64,000 nucleotides of DNA from Chlorops oryzae (GCA_020466095.1 CM035808.1:22122480-22186479); one strand, 5' to 3'. Shown: positions 20,167-33,014, numbered from the stretch's first letter. The notes: generated from the sequence alone by a model not told the origin. A program made the numbers and translations.

Positions 20167-23100
20167 TCGCGATCTACTTTACGCCTTCGAGTATGCCTAT
20201 TTTGTGGAGGACAAGGATCTTATCAAAAGATGCAAGAAGGTAGGTAGTTATTTCTCATTCTTACCTTGTACCTTGAATTTGGAAAGAAATTGGAACGAGC
20301 AAGAGAGCAAAGAAACACTTAGCGATTTTGAGAAACCTGATTTATGCCTTTCAGAATATACATATCGTCGTTCGTAAGCTATTGTGTTCTATATGCCAAA
20401 AATCTTTTTTTGGGAAATCGCTTTTAAAGTTTAGTTGTTAATTACAAAAAACTGAACCGAAAAAATTCGCGCGACCATTTTACCAAAGAAAGTTGAAGAG
20501 TTTGTGGTTTTTTCTGTAAAAAAAATTTCGGATTTTGGAAACGCTTCTACCAGCATGAAGCGTTTATAAAAAAAAATGCTTTGTTCTATATGCACCTATT
20601 TACGAAGCTCTCCTTGTTTTATAGCATATAGAACAAAATGTAAAAAAGTATTGTGAGAAATGAAAAACGATATGTTTTCAGGAAACATTTTTCCAAAAAC
20701 TCCCTTTTGCCACGCCCACTTTCCAATTTTTGGGAAATGGCCTTAAAATAATATAAAATTTCAAGTTTCATCAAAATATCTCAAAAAATTCAAGTTTCAG
20801 AGCAATTTTTATAATTTTTAGCAAAGATCCTAGTACTGGAGGTACCCGAAAAAATGATGCGATCAAGCCCATTCTCGAACTTAATATTACTTATGTCGCC
20901 TTGCATCTCCATACCAAATTTCGTCAAGATAGCTCAACTCCTTCGATACGAAAACTGTATACAGATAGTGAGACAGACAGACACACGGACGGACGAACGG
21001 ACATGGCTTAATCTCCTTGAGACGCTCATCATTTATCTACATATTTTCTCTCCCGGGAGCAATATACCCTCGACACAGAGTGTTTCGGGTATAAAAATAA
21101 AATGCAAAGACTTCCAAATTACTACGAACATTATTTAGTCTTGCATATGGAACAAAATAAAAAAATATTCGTTTTTTGTTCTATATGCACGGTTTCTTGC
21201 ATATAGAACACAATAGGTTACGAAATTTGTCACTAGAGTGTTGTATAGCACAAATTCAATGTCTCATATTTCAAAAACTATAAGAGATATTAGAAAACTG
21301 ATTACACAGATCGATAGATCTCGAAATGTTTACCTAAAAACCAGTCCTATCTCATTTTTTTTCATTTTGCGGTATAGAACACAATAGCTTACGAACGACG
21401 ATATGCTGTCCTTACCCTTATTTACTTATTATTCAATCAAATCAATATTATAATGACTTACAGATCATTGCCGATAGATTGCCGAAACGATTTAATTTTA
21501 ATAAAGCTCAAAATATCGACAGCAGCTTAAATGTAATCAACGGACCGGAGAAGCCGAATTCTGTTGGCGTCGGCATTCAGTCTTCTTTCAGCTTTTCGGT
21601 AAGAATTGCTATTTACATTTTTTTTTTTTAAATACTTTAAATATGCTACTTATCTCCAGAGCTCTTCAAACTCGCACTCATTATTTGGACAGACAAACTC
21701 TCCAACACAGGCCCAAAATATATTTTGCAAGACGAAACCAAATACTTTTGGCAGTCAGGTTAGAATTTTTATTATTGTTCTTTAAACATTATTTTAATAT
21801 TTGGATGGGGGACTCTTATGCCACTTTCTACTGCAATCATTTCTGTACATTTGATACTTAAAATTTCCGGCAGACAGTTTTAACCCAGTAAACATACATA
21901 GGTATGCGTAGTGCTCAGAAATATGAGTCCGAAATGTGTCAGAAATGTGAAGAAAATGTGAGGCTCACATTGTTGAGAAAATAAATAATAATCTCAGGTT
22001 TCAAATTGGCAAAAACGAAGCGTCGAACAATAAACACATGACTAGAAATCGAGAGTTTGCAGGTTCAAATCCCACACTGAGCGATCGGAAGTAATAAAAA
22101 ACATAGAATGGACTTGTAAATGAGAGCAGAGGAGTCACATGTTTCTTATTTGAGCGGAGATTTGAGTCAGATATGAGTGCGGAAGAAGTCACAGTTGGGA
22201 GGAAATGAGTCCGATATGAGTGCGTTAGGAGTCATATATCGCACTTTGAGAATCAAGGCTTATATTGACTGATGCAGCATTCGATTGAGAGTAATATAAA
22301 TGTAGAATAAACTTTATTTCTCCTTAGTTTCAATAGAGATTGCATGATTTTCGAGAAATGCGAAATTTTGAATTGTTCCGATTTAGTAGCAAGGGTGCGA
22401 TATGATTCTAATATGGACACCTTCCGTATATGATTTGGGATTCATATAAAACAACCTCAGCAAGGAGCGTAGCACGTCCATTTTGTACTCCTAAATCAGC
22501 TCATTATGAGCGCTCACACACCGAACATGGATTCATAAACGACTCATTTAGAACTCCAAATAATTGCTAGGGATATGCCGGACAATGTATGGAGTAGATG
22601 GAAGTTGAGTTTTTCAAATTAATCAAGTGTATGGAATTGGGCTGTTATTGATCGATCGATTGAATTGACTATCTACTTGCGTTTATTACTGTCCTTTTTT
22701 TTCTCACGTTTAAGACGATCGGAATAACTACTACAGAAGAGAAAGTTAAAATCCCGGAAGCCGAATCTGACGAAATAGTAAATGTGAGTTTTTGTTTTTT
22801 ATTAATTTAATATTTTTCTAAGCCAGGCTTCAGTGTAAACGTGTATATTCTAAGCGTGCTCTCGACGAAGTTTACAATAACTTGATAAAAAAAATTTTTT
22901 TTTACCAGAATAACATTAAATTGAGATCTGCCATTACAGTTCGGCGTGGATAAAGGTTATATAATATCGTGCCCGCACATATATGATTTAAATCCTCCAA
23001 TATTCTACGAGTTTCAAAAGACACTCAAACAACATGTCTCAGAATTTGAGCGTTTTAACATGATTGAAATGTACGCCAAAGTGAATGCTGCGCGTTTAGA

Positions 23101-23395
23101 GATGCTGGATCACGTTGAGAATTCGGACGAAAGTTGTATTGTCGTTAAAAATATTATCAACAACGAAGATGAGGAACACCGAAATGATTCCAAAAACCAT
23201 GTTCATACTGATCAAAGTGGTGTACAAGCTGAAAAAGCTGTTCCAGAACGCAATGAAATCTTGAATATGATGCTGTGTTCCATTAATTTTTCTGCTATGA
23301 GCGCAAAGGAGTTTTGCCGCGGACCCAGACATTCCAGTCTTTTGAGTGCTGAAGAGAAATTGTCAATATTATCTTCGATTGAAATTAAAACCTAA
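19650..23395 (+). CDS. BTB/POZ domain protein, six-exon gene (frame-damaged in exon 2)
   Basis: Exons are 19650-19726, 19789-20239, 21464-21598, 21660-21758, 22715-22783 and 22940-23395. Every junction uses GT/AG, and the summed length is 1287 nt, exactly 428 codons plus TAA. The BTB domain spans roughly residues 35-140 (strand DCSFVVG, then the KWIIKDAS segment, and later DPDTFQSFLDFIYY, a classic BTB block). A BACK-like start (FENRDLLYAFEYAYF) follows. The C-terminal half is not recognised. BTB proteins are usually dimeric adaptors, often for Cullin-3 ubiquitin ligases; that is family knowledge. Against the inverted duplicate, exon 2 has indels of -1 (about 19804), +1, +1, +1 (19863-19886) and -2 (about 19962). 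They sum to zero, but they shift about 53 codons and destroy the conserved CHK motif. This is either a young pseudogene or an assembly-error zone. Confidence 0.8.
19727..19788 (+). other. 62-nt intron 1 of the BTB gene
   Basis: GTAAAAG to TTTCTTTTGCAG, a typical short fly intron. Splicing joins ...GATTTCAA to TGATTAC and links the ATG at 19650 to the BTB frame. Without it, the ATG frame stops at TAA within the intron. Confidence 0.8.
20361..21405. mobile_element. TIR element with internal GTTCTATATGC repeats, about 1.05 kb
   Basis: Both ends read ATCGTCGTTCGTAAGCTATT followed by GTGTTCTATA, a near-perfect TIR of about 30 bp, with ATAT at both outer edges. Words like TTGTTCTATATGC and GCATATAGAACAAAAT recur at least four times inside, in both orientations. 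No transposase and no superfamily assignment. Confidence 0.7.
20695..21106. mobile_element. INE-1/Helitron-like repeat nested in the BTB intron element
   Basis: It carries TGCCACGCCCAC, the GACAGACAGACACACGGACG run followed by GGACATGGCT, and the terminal GGGTATAAAAATAAA, all typical of the family seen at 14681-15942. Confidence 0.65.
21884..22572. mobile_element. CCCAGCAAACA-family TIR element in BTB intron 4, with pol III box
   Basis: The left end CCCAGTAAACAT and reverse-complemented right end CCCTAGCAATTATTT are diverged copies of the 6294-7135 termini. The interior has repeated (A)TATGAGTNCG words and a tRNA-like block at 22031-22085. It lies in the intron between exons ending 21758 and starting 22715. 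Confidence 0.5.
22031..22085 (+). repeat. tRNA-like SINE block (B box), copy 1
   Basis: It contains ACACATGACTAGAAATCGAG and the B-box word GGTTCAAATCCCACA. The same order occurs inverted at 24885-24960 and 46325-46395, giving a three-copy family with a shared pol III-like core. Confidence 0.65.
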
Positions 23396-23502
23396 TGGCC
23401 AATATAAAGTAAATTATGACCTCGCAAGGTCACTATGACACAAAGTGTATAACATTCGAAACTGTCGAGTTGTAAAACTTACGATATTTTTCTTTACCTA
23501 TT

Positions 23503-23508
23503 AATAAA
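23503..23508 (+). promoter_or_regulatory. Poly(A) signal of the BTB gene
   Basis: AATAAA, 108 nt after the stop codon at 23393-23395 and followed by an A-rich stretch. Position is as expected for a short fly 3' UTR. Confidence 0.65.
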
Positions 23509-23549
23509 ACCACTTCAAGCCAAAAAAAGGAACTATTCTTATTATTTTT

Positions 23550-24880
23550 TTTTCAACAAGCTCTACATATTTACAGCTTTTAAATACTTATAGTGTTGAT
23601 TCTAGTCAAAAATATTTTCAGACTCCTAACAAAGTATAATTTTCACATTCTTTTTACTCCTATTAGAGTTTAATATTGTTTATTAATATTAATTAAATTA
23701 TTATATAGACAGTAAGGTGGATCGATTTTGTAACCTCCAATAGCAGAATATTATTTTGTTGCCCGTACTTAATAATTATGCCGAAGAAAGTATAGGTCAA
23801 ATGTAAATTTTAACCTTCCGCTTTTGCAAACAACGGCTTTGCATGCCATATTCCACTTATTTTGGTCATCATTGTTGGTGAAAACATCTCAAAAAACAGA
23901 GAAACCATCACTTCAACGTCCCTCAAAACTCGAGCCATTGAAAAAATTTTATATTTTCTTTAATAACTATCATCAAATGGCAAATTTATGATGATTTTTC
24001 AAGCAAATTTTTATTATTTCTCATGCCTAAAATTATGCTTAAGCAAGCATTAGACGTAGCAAATATTTGATTGAAATTGAAGAAAATATTTGCTTTCCCG
24101 TGTAATAATGAAATATTTTCCGAAAAAGTTTGGAGAAAAATATTTTCTGTTGGGTTTTCTAGCGAAACAATTAGTAAATATTTGCTTCGTGTAATGAATG
24201 TGTTTTATATTTGCTTCACCCCCCAAGCAAATATTTTCTTCTGTTTTTTATTTGACGACACAAAAAATCGGTGTTCGCAAACAAGGCAAATATTTCCCTG
24301 ATTTTTTCAAAAATTTTAGTAATTTTTTTTAAGTTAATTTGAGGCAATGGCGAGCGAAAATTTGTTCCAAGTTTTAGAGGAGAAGTAACATACCAAAGGA
24401 GTCGCGATTTAACCATGACCACCATTCGCGAAATTCGCAAAAATTTTATTTTCACTATTTTGAATTGAGTATTTCGCAGCTAAATAAAATGTCCTCTAAG
24501 GGTTAAAATTTGATCAAGACCACCATTCGCGAAATTTGCGCAAATTTGATTTTCACTATTTTGAATTGAAAATAAGAAAAATTCAATTTAAAAACATTTT
24601 TGATTAGGTAGAAATTTCAATAATTTGCAGCAAGACTTTAGGCATATTTAAAATGGACCTGCTTTTTAAAAGGCGAAAGAAAAAATCCGGGTGTGGCCTA
24701 TGGTTCCCTGGGCATTCTTTCTCCAAAAAAATTGTATAATCTTTTTTCACTAGGCCAATTTAGTTTTTTTTTTTTTTTGTCGAACCCACCTTATTAGACA
24801 GTCTATGCTTTTGTTTAAAAAATATTTTTTTTTCGTATTTAAAATTTTTCATTAAGTAAGTATATTTTAATTCTCGCTTT
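23550..24880. other. Gene-free AT-rich stretch with a 101-bp direct repeat
   Basis: No gene supported. The word ACCACCATTCGCGAAATT with following TTTTCACTATTTTGAATTG occurs at 24418 and again at 24519 (period about 101 bp). Confidence 0.5.
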
Positions 24881-24884
24881 CATT

Positions 24885-24960
24885 CGTCCCCTCTTGTGGG
24901 ATTTGAACCTCTGAACTCTCGTTTCCCAGTCATGTGCTCTTTCACTGACACTGTGTCTGC
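24885..24960 (-). repeat. tRNA-like SINE block (B box), copy 2
   Basis: On the minus strand it reads GAGCACATGACTGGGAAACG, then GGTTCAAATCCCACA, matching the block at 22031-22085 in order and spacing. Confidence 0.65.
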
Positions 24961-27040
24961 CAAATATAATCCTATAGTTCCATAGGACCAGAGACAGGCA
25001 GATGAATTTTCCCAACACCGGTGGATAGAACCGACCACTCTACAAGCCCTCAGCAATGCTTTCGAGTAGTGATTTTAACATTATGATGTCATATGCAGGG
25101 TCACATGCTGGATAATGTTTCACGTAACTGAGTTAGATTAAAACTTTCCATCACTTAATTAAAACGCCCTAAAAAACCCAAACGGCCAGAAAGTGGTCAG
25201 TGAACAAAACCGAGTCATCCACTCTTTGACTGGTGCACCAGGTAGTCACAAAAATGTATAGTAAAATTTTTGAAAAATTCGAAAATAAACGTATTTGATC
25301 GAATTAAACTTGCATAAAAACTAAAAACTTATCTTCAAAAATTCAAATTCGAAGTGCATTCAGCCATGAGGCATTACAATATGCCTTCTGATTGCCCAAA
25401 TTCATGCCTGAGCTCGATGCTATCGAATACAAAAAATTTCAGACATTTTTGTGGTTCTTGTCTCGTATACTGCTTCATGCCCTTAATCCGGCTGAAATTC
25501 ATCCAGGACAAACTCAAACGTTGTGCGGCTTTATTTCGGGTATGACTTCTAAAAAGCCGCTCGGAACGACCGCAAAAGCTTTACAGTATAAACCAGCCTT
25601 TAAGAAATTCGAAAACTGCTTTATCGCCGCTGAACTGCATTATCTTTGAAGCAAGCAGGAACATGTTTCAACACGTTTGATATTCGAAACGTAACTGATA
25701 TTTTTCTCTCTCTCACGCTCTCAGTCCCCTAATTTGGGATTAGTAGTCACCCACACGAAGCGAATGTTGTTTGCTCAAATTCATGTCGTTTGTCTTGCTA
25801 TAGCTCCGCTCAAAGAGTTTCGGCGCAACCACAAGGCTGTAGTATGTATGATGAACGCGCCAACGTGTATGTGTGCAAACATATTTTGCTTTTATCGTGC
25901 ATGGGGTCTATTGGTTGCGATCGAGATGCAGAAATTTTCGTCTCTGAGATTATTTAGTTTTGTATTCCAAGTCGATCGTGTCGGAGCTTGTCTAAGCAAC
26001 GCTTGATCGTCAGTTTTTTTTTGTTTTCTTATTGTGTTTGATGGAAATAACTCAAATGAAGAATATTTCTTTTGAATAATTTGAAACTCTTATTGATATC
26101 GAAATTAAGTGCTTGTTATAAATGATAAAAAAAAGAAAAGAACGAAAAAAATATTAAGAAAAATAAGAGAAAAATAATAACGTGCAAAATATCATAAACG
26201 CGTTCACCTTCCCTCTTCAAAACAGGTGTTAAAATATAAGTGAATTTGCTTTTCACCTACACCAGCTTAGAGCGTTATTGTTGTTTGCTCTGTATTCCAC
26301 CATATTCCGTCGATCTTTAAAGAGCCACGATCATCTTAATTGAATGAATTGAATGCAACTATAGAAACACCGTGAAAATTGGTCCGTTTGACGGGGTGTT
26401 TACTATTATTGTTATTTTTTTTTTTTCAAAACACAATTTTCTGTTAAAAAAAATAATTCAATTAATGTATCTATTCGTCACTGCAACGTTGCATGTTCTT
26501 CAGTGCATTTCATTGTGATGATTAAGTTGAATTTTGCAAATGCCCTCTTTGGAGTTAAACTAAACTATTTCCTGCCTTTTGGATTTATATCGGCCGTGCA
26601 CTTCGAGGAGAGTTAAGAAGTTCTCATAAAACACTCAAGGTAAAAAATTTAAAAAAAAATTATTTTTCTTCAACATGCCTTTTATTGCTGTACTCTTTTG
26701 TACCCATAATATCTATTGTTTGCCATAGAAAATCATTGAAACACTTGAACTTCTATTGCCTAAAGTTTCTTTGATTCGAACTGAATTGAGTTGGAATAAA
26801 GCTTTTGACTCGATTTCTCTATAAGTCGGACAAATTCCTTGAATAACGGTGATTCCATTTATTAAAGTCGGTCTGTATAATCTAATTACATTTCGGCCAA
26901 TTGAATATCTAATTTAAATCGTCGTTATATTCGGTGAATGCAAATGAATGATGGGAAATTTCCTGGACAAAATCCGACTACACGAGAACTACTTACTTGC
27001 ACGTATACCAGAAGTACTCGCTCTACATTCCCTGTAGTAA
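24961..27040. other. Gene-free stretch
   Basis: No supported gene. The ORF at 25392-25649 has no recognisable domain and no splice or promoter support. Poly-A/T and CTCTCT runs are the only low-complexity parts. Confidence 0.4.
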
Positions 27041-27041
27041 T

Positions 27042-27265
27042 CAGGGGTGTCACAGAATCCGATAGCTGTCTGAATCGGAATTAAAACCGATCGAAAATTC
27101 ATACAGAATTTACAAATTTTGTCTTTTTTTTTGGTTTTGAATCGGAACCATTATCGGGTCTTAGTTGCACAGAACCCTATTTTATCCGGCTTTTTATCAG
27201 ATATATATGAAAATTCAGTTGACTAAAATTCCAATTCCGACATCTATCGGACCTATCTAACCCTG
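27042..27265. mobile_element. hAT-like MITE (CAGGGGTGTCACAGAATCCG), copy 1
   Basis: The left end CAGGGGTGTCACAGAATCCG and following ATAGCTGTC are identical to the copy at 30908-31127. The right end (CTAACCCTG) is diverged. No clean target duplication. The CAGGGGTGT terminus suits hAT elements. Confidence 0.6.
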
Positions 27266-27639
27266 AATGAAATGGTTTCGGTGAAAAAGCAGACCGGACT
27301 GCTTTATTTAGGACCGACCCCAAATTTATATGAAATTTATACGACACGTGACCGACCTGTCTAGGGTCAAACTCTATCAGATTCATCATCGTCCAGTCCC
27401 AAAATGAGCGTTGTTGGCTGAGTTCAGACAAAGGGACTCACCTGATTTTCAATGACAGCCATATGGTAATAGAGGTGAGATGAATGTATGTAAAGGCGAC
27501 CGGTCCTCGAATCTTTAAGACCGATCCGCCGTAGATCTAGAAAGTGTCCCGTTTACTGCAGGGTTGAATACCTTTCTGATGTCTTGTCTGATCACCTATC
27601 TTTCTTATAAATAATCAGCCCTATTCGAAATGGAATACT

Positions 27640-28010
27640 CAAATGGAAGAAACCAGCGAACGAAGGACAAAAATTGACACAAATTCCTATCAAAAATAAG
27701 TAAATCACTTAAGTAAGTAGGGGAATGCCGGTATGTACATATGTATGTACAATACACATATATAGACATTCAGCCCCATTATAAATGAATATTCCCCGGG
27801 AATTTCTTCCAAAGAAATTTTTCTCCGCAGAAAAAGCAATTGTTCTAAACGTCAATCAAAGAAAGAATGTGATGACCTTTGATTAAAAATGTTCCAAAAT
27901 CTTGCTCCCTTTATATCCCCTTCGAAGGGTGTTTAGAGTGGGATTATTTTTTTAATCCACAGGGAAAAAATTCCCAGGGAATATTTAGAATCCGGCATTC
28001 AAAATTAGCC
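27640..28010. repeat. Dispersed repeat with AATATTCCC arms, empty copy
   Basis: It starts GAAGAAACCAGCGAACGAAG and contains inverted arms GAATATTCCCCGGGAATTTC (27787) and AAATTCCCAGGGAATATT (27967). The copy at 30712-31330 has the same order but holds a 220-bp insertion. Confidence 0.65.
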
Positions 28011-28099
28011 ACTCCAATGATCAACTTCTCTAAAAGAAGTCCTCTTGGAGACGAACCTGCTTCTCAGAATCTAGCCTATAGATGAAATATTAAGGCTAT

Positions 28100-30700
28100 T
28101 CAAAAATCCATTTTAGATTTATCCCCACCTTAAATAATAAATTTAAAAGGCATTTTAGAAGAATTTGTGAATTGCCCAAATGTAAATTTTGTCTACTCAC
28201 CCAGAGTGCTCCTTTTCAGCTAATTGGCCTATTTCTTTTCCTACAGGGCTTATTTAGAAAACCTGCTATTGTCAATTTGCGAAAACAGATTTGTACAATT
28301 ATATATTCTGAAGGAAATTTAATACCCTTTAATGAAATTTATATATGTCGATACATATTTTTTAATGTATATGTATGTATATGGTAGAGTTCTTGAATAA
28401 ATACAAAATACTTCAATACAAAAATACATACCTATGAACATATGCATATATTTAAAAACGTCTTACTGTGCGTAAGCTGTGTGCAGAATTTGTTGAGTGC
28501 ATTTGGCATTGGAAGAACATGCCGCAGCATGTCGACAATTTTGAACAGGTAAATTCTCAAAGTAACCATAGGAAACCGATGCCCAATTGAGTCCGTGTGA
28601 GAGGTGTGTGTGTGTTTGTGCGGGGGGAAATTGTCTTGGTTCCAGGTAACTGCATGAATCTATCTTTTCGCTATGGCTTGTAGTGTATCTATTACGTTTA
28701 CACAACCCTCTAATAAAATATCTTTGAATGCTTTATGGCTGTGTGGGAATTTCGTTCCTTCGGAACCTTTCGTCTTTATTGAAGTCTCCTTTACGCCATG
28801 TGCTCTTGCTGCGAGCGAGCAGCTGGTCTTATTGCCAGAATACATAATGTACCTCCTTTTTTTTTTTTCTTCATTTAATCTCGCAGGAGTTCATTTCGGA
28901 CCGAGGGAATTTCTGTTGTTCTTTTAAGAGGGATGAAAATCAAATCCTAAGCAAGAAATATGGTTGAGCTTGTTAGAAATTTTGACGTTATACTTACTAC
29001 AACAACAACAAAAAAAAAAACATCGTATTTAATAATAAAGTTGAGGATTGAGCTTTGAACTTTGGAATAAATTACATAAATGATTGCGTTGTCGGATTCA
29101 CCGGATACATGGGTCATCGATTAATAAATCGAATTTATCGCCATAAACATGCATTTTCAAAAGTGATAGAGCTCTCGAAAAAAAATTTAATTATTTCAAA
29201 GAAAAGAACTTAATATTACTGCACAAGAACTTAGACCTTGATACTATTTCTGCGATAAAAGCTAACAACTAGCTCGTTTTTAGTGCATATGTCATTTCGC
29301 TCGAATCATCTGTATGTCTGTCTGTTTGTCCTCGAGTAGTCCACATTATCTTTTCTACCCCATAAAAATGATTGCACTAATTGAAATTGATAAAGGAAAA
29401 ACAAGTAAAAATAACAAGAAATGGTATAACAGTAAAGTGACACGGTCAAAACAATACCCGGCACATATTGTGGCAAAGTAATCAAACATACCTAAGTAAT
29501 ATTACACTTGTCGTCGTCCTTGTAAACTATATGATTGCCAATTTGGATACGCTCATGTTTACATGAGAAGTACGCAACTTCATTGGCCGGATGACGACTA
29601 ATAAATATGTATGACATTTGTTGTTGTTTGAACATGTTAAATGGCTTAGTTTATCTTCGGATACGAATTTGGTTCTATTTGGGTTAAGACAACAGAATTT
29701 TTATATTTCATGCTGTAAAAATGTTCGAATTCGAAAATAGAAAATATTATTTCAAGTTCAAAAAATCAATTTTTCATTAATAATTTTGCTCAAACCATTG
29801 CTTGGTAGAACAGTTCGCAAGAATTTCGTTTTCTATCGAGTTAGACAAATTTCAGTGTGAGCATAACATTGCGAGCGGAGTTACGAAATTTTTTCCTACA
29901 TTTCATTTTTATAAACCTATGAGCAAATAAACTCTACGCACTTCTACTTACAGTTACGATAAGCTATTTTTGGTGTATTGATACAATGTTATGACGAAGT
30001 CATTATGCCAGAAATATTACATTTGTAGCCATGAAACAAATTCATCAATGAACAGAATTGTGATTGACTGTCAACAAGTTACACTTCATATATTACTGCA
30101 AAAACAACATATATCAAATGCGATATGAAGCACGTGCTGTGTCCATCATTTCTTTGATCATACGCATCGATGTATTGACCACACTGTACGACATGTTCCG
30201 AGCTGTTTCTATGAGATCGCTCACGACGTAGCACAGACTGAAAGACTGAGAAAATTATTTCGAACACATCGACAGAAGTTGACACTTGTACAACAAAAGC
30301 ATGAAAAAGTATTATTTTAAGATACCTGAATTTTTAATTTTTTATGCCGAACAATTCTCTACCTGATACAATTTGCAAAAATCGATAATAATAATATGGA
30401 ATAAAAGTAAAATTGAGATTTCAAGAAATATAATCGTAAATGCATGGTACAACAACAATCCGCTGCACTTATGATTCGTAATAATTCGCTACTCTGAGAG
30501 AATACTTAAATTAGTCGGTACCGAAGCTATTGTATTTCCTTTCGGATACGCATAGAAGTTTTGGATACACAGTCAATCAAAAAAGTTTACGTACACTATA
30601 TAAATTCTCAACAAAACTACTTTTTTCCCCAATCATAACTCCAGTGTAAATATTTTTTGATAAAATAAGAAAGACTAAGGATTTTTATATAAGAAAAAAA
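28100..30700. other. Gene-free stretch
   Basis: No supported gene. It includes a GTGTGTGTG run near 28605 and a short GTCTGTCTGTTTGTCC word near 29310 that may be an INE-1-like remnant. Confidence 0.4.
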
Positions 30701-30711
30701 AACACCTTAAT

Positions 30712-31330
30712 TGAAGAAACCAGCGAGCGAAGAACAAAAATTGACACAAATTCCTATAAAAAATAAGTAAATCACTTAAGTAGGTAAATGCTGGCATGTA
30801 CATATGTATGTATAATACACATATATAGACATTCAACCCTGTTCTAAATGAATATTCGCCGGGAATTTCGTCCATCAAAATCTTACTCGGCGGAAAATGG
30901 GCATATTCAGGGGTGTCACAGAATCCGATAGCTGTCGGAATTGGATCTTTAGTCGACTTTTTCATATATATTTCATAGACAGCCGGATAAAATAGGGTTC
31001 TGTGCAATTTAGAACCGATAATAGTTCCGATTCAAAACCAAAAACGACAAAAATTGCAAATTCTGTATGAAATTTTGGTCGGTTTTAATGCCGATTCCGA
31101 CAGCTATCGGATTCTGTGACACTCCTGATTTTTAGCGTCAATTAAAGAGAGAATGTGATAGACCTTGCTTAGAAAAATGTTTGAATTTCTTCGTCTCTTT
31201 ATATTACCTGCTCAATGTGCTTAGAATGGCACAATTGTTTTCAATTTTGCAGGGAAAAATTCCCCGAGAATATTTGGAATCCATCTGAGCTTGTTCCATA
31301 AAAATAGTTCTCGCAAAGAATGTTGTTCAA
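30712..31330. repeat. Dispersed repeat with AATATTCCC arms, filled copy
   Basis: It matches 27640-28010 on both sides of the inserted MITE at 30908-31127. The arms read GAATATTCGCCGGGAATTTC and AAATTCCCCGAGAATATT. Confidence 0.65.
30908..31127. mobile_element. hAT-like MITE (CAGGGGTGTCACAGAATCCG), copy 2, 220 bp
   Basis: Ends CAGGGGTGTCACAGAATCCG and (reverse complement) CAGGAGTGTCACAGAATCCG, each followed by ATAGCTGTCGGAAT, form a TIR of about 34 bp. It interrupts the dispersed repeat that is uninterrupted at 27640-28010. The 8-bp duplication is not clean. Confidence 0.75.
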
Positions 31331-31384
31331 AGCTCGCCATTTGACCAAAAAATTCGGGAACCTCAAAAAAAAAAAAATTAAAAT

Positions 31385-31660
31385 TTCATAAAAATCAAAA
31401 TTCCAGTTTTAAGAGAATTCCTTATAATATTTATTACAGACCCTTGTGATGGAGGTATTCCTAAAATGCTCTGATAAAGTCCACTCTAGAATTTAGTCTT
31501 AATTATGTCTGCCTTCCCACTCTTCATGTCAAGATAGATCAACTCTTTCGATACAAAGAATTTATGCGGACAGACAGACATTTCGATAGTTGTTCTGAAT
31601 GCATCGCTCGGATGCACAAACGCAATTTACCCTCGATACACCGCAAGTCGGGCATAATAA
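31385..31660. mobile_element. INE-1/Helitron-like repeat remnant
   Basis: GTGATGGAGGTATTCC, GTCAAGATAGATCAACTC, GCGGACAGACAGACA and CGGGCATAATAAAA follow the order seen at 20695-21106. Confidence 0.55.
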
Positions 31661-31699
31661 AAATCAAATAAAAGTACGTGTGACAGAATTATTGCCTGA

Positions 31700-32385
31700 C
31701 AATGAGATTTCGGAATTATCAATAAATCCACTTACATATTCTGAATTATATAAACCTATATACTAATGCATTGTGGGTCACCAAGTTGTTCAATAACAAC
31801 AAGAACAACAACAACAACAGAAACAAAAAAAAAATAACATCAACAGAAATTCGTGTAAAGCTCTAAAAATAAAATTTAATTTGCTTGTCAAGCTTTTTGA
31901 TTTCTGTCTTTTTTAGTCCGTTGCTCTACGGCATTTTCTTTTGTACGAAAGCATAAATCATCGTTTACATATATGTATACATACTTACATACGTATGTAC
32001 TTAGGTGTGTTTGTACGCTACAACTTGCTTCAGTCGTTCAAATGTTATTGCATAGCAAATTGATTTAAAATATCAATAAAATATAAAATTCTTCAAAGTC
32101 GTTTTGAGAAATATTTGATAAAATTATCAAAATTTATTGCAAGACACATTTTAAGGGGCAACATTTATTATTTATAAAATAAATATTGGATTTAAAATCG
32201 TAAATATTTGTGCTCTACACCTACACAACTTTCGGCTCTTGTTAGCTCAATGAAAGGCCAAAAACAATTTTTGTTATACATAAAGGTACATTTATATATT
32301 TTTTTGCATTCAACATTACAGACTGGATTGAAAATCAGACAAATTTATTGATTATAATAATTATAAGACAATAGTATGCATGTAC
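31700..32385. other. Gene-free stretch
   Basis: AT-rich, with AACAACAACAACAACAG near 31807 and GTATACATACTTACATACG near 31975. No supported gene. Confidence 0.4.
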
Positions 32386-32523
32386 AGTAGGGTGGTCGAA
32401 ATTTGCTAAGTTCGTTTAATTTTGCGAGTCACCCCCTCAAAATGTAGTAGAGGGCAACAGAAAAGTGAAATGAAAAAATTTAGATCGATCGGACATCATT
32501 TAGGTGGTGCTCAACGAGGTCAA

Positions 32524-33014
32524 AGTTCAGAAACATGATTATTTAAACTCATGCCGCTAGTACAATTAACAAAAATATGCACTTAAATTTTTCTAAATAA
32601 CTGAAAAACTAATTCAGATAAGAAGATGAAACAAACGTTGGCTGATTTTTAAAATATCAGGAAATTCAAAAATATTTTTTTTAATTTTTACACTGAGAAA
32701 AAAATGTTCACAAAAAGAAAAAGGAAATTTTAAAAGTTTTTTTCAGTGCATTTCTGTCGCTACACCACTTCTTAAATATGTTTAGAAAATTCCTCAGGAA
32801 TTATCTTTTATCAAAAGAAAATTCATCAAATTCGGAAGTATACTTTTTGAGATATTTACAAAAACGTAAGCGAACACTAGTCAGAGTTCAGAAATATGAT
32901 TTTTTAAACTCATGCCGCCAGTATAATTAACAAAAATATGCACTTAAAGTTTTCTAAATATCTCAAAAACTAATTCAGATAAGAAGATGAAACAAACGTT
33001 GGCTGATTTTTAAA
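32524..33014. repeat. 130-bp direct repeat, period 361
   Basis: Units at 32524-32653 and 32885-33014 share AGTTCAGAAACATGATT-like starts, ACTCATGCCGC, AACAAAAATATGCACTTAAA and GATGAAACAAACGTTGGCTG in order. A TAGGGTGGTC word at 32394 may be the hAT-type left end of the host repeat. Confidence 0.75.

Larger units (their letters stand above)
20240..21463 (+). other. Intron 2 of the BTB gene, holding two nested transposons
   Basis: The donor is AAG then GTAGGT, and the acceptor is TGACTTACAG. Its 1224 nt are almost wholly accounted for by a TIR element (20361-21405) with an INE-1-like repeat inside it. Confidence 0.75.

Noticed and set aside
25392..25649. 85-codon ORF that looks partly protein-like
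   Set aside because: No recognised domain, no splice sites or promoter, and no partner exon.
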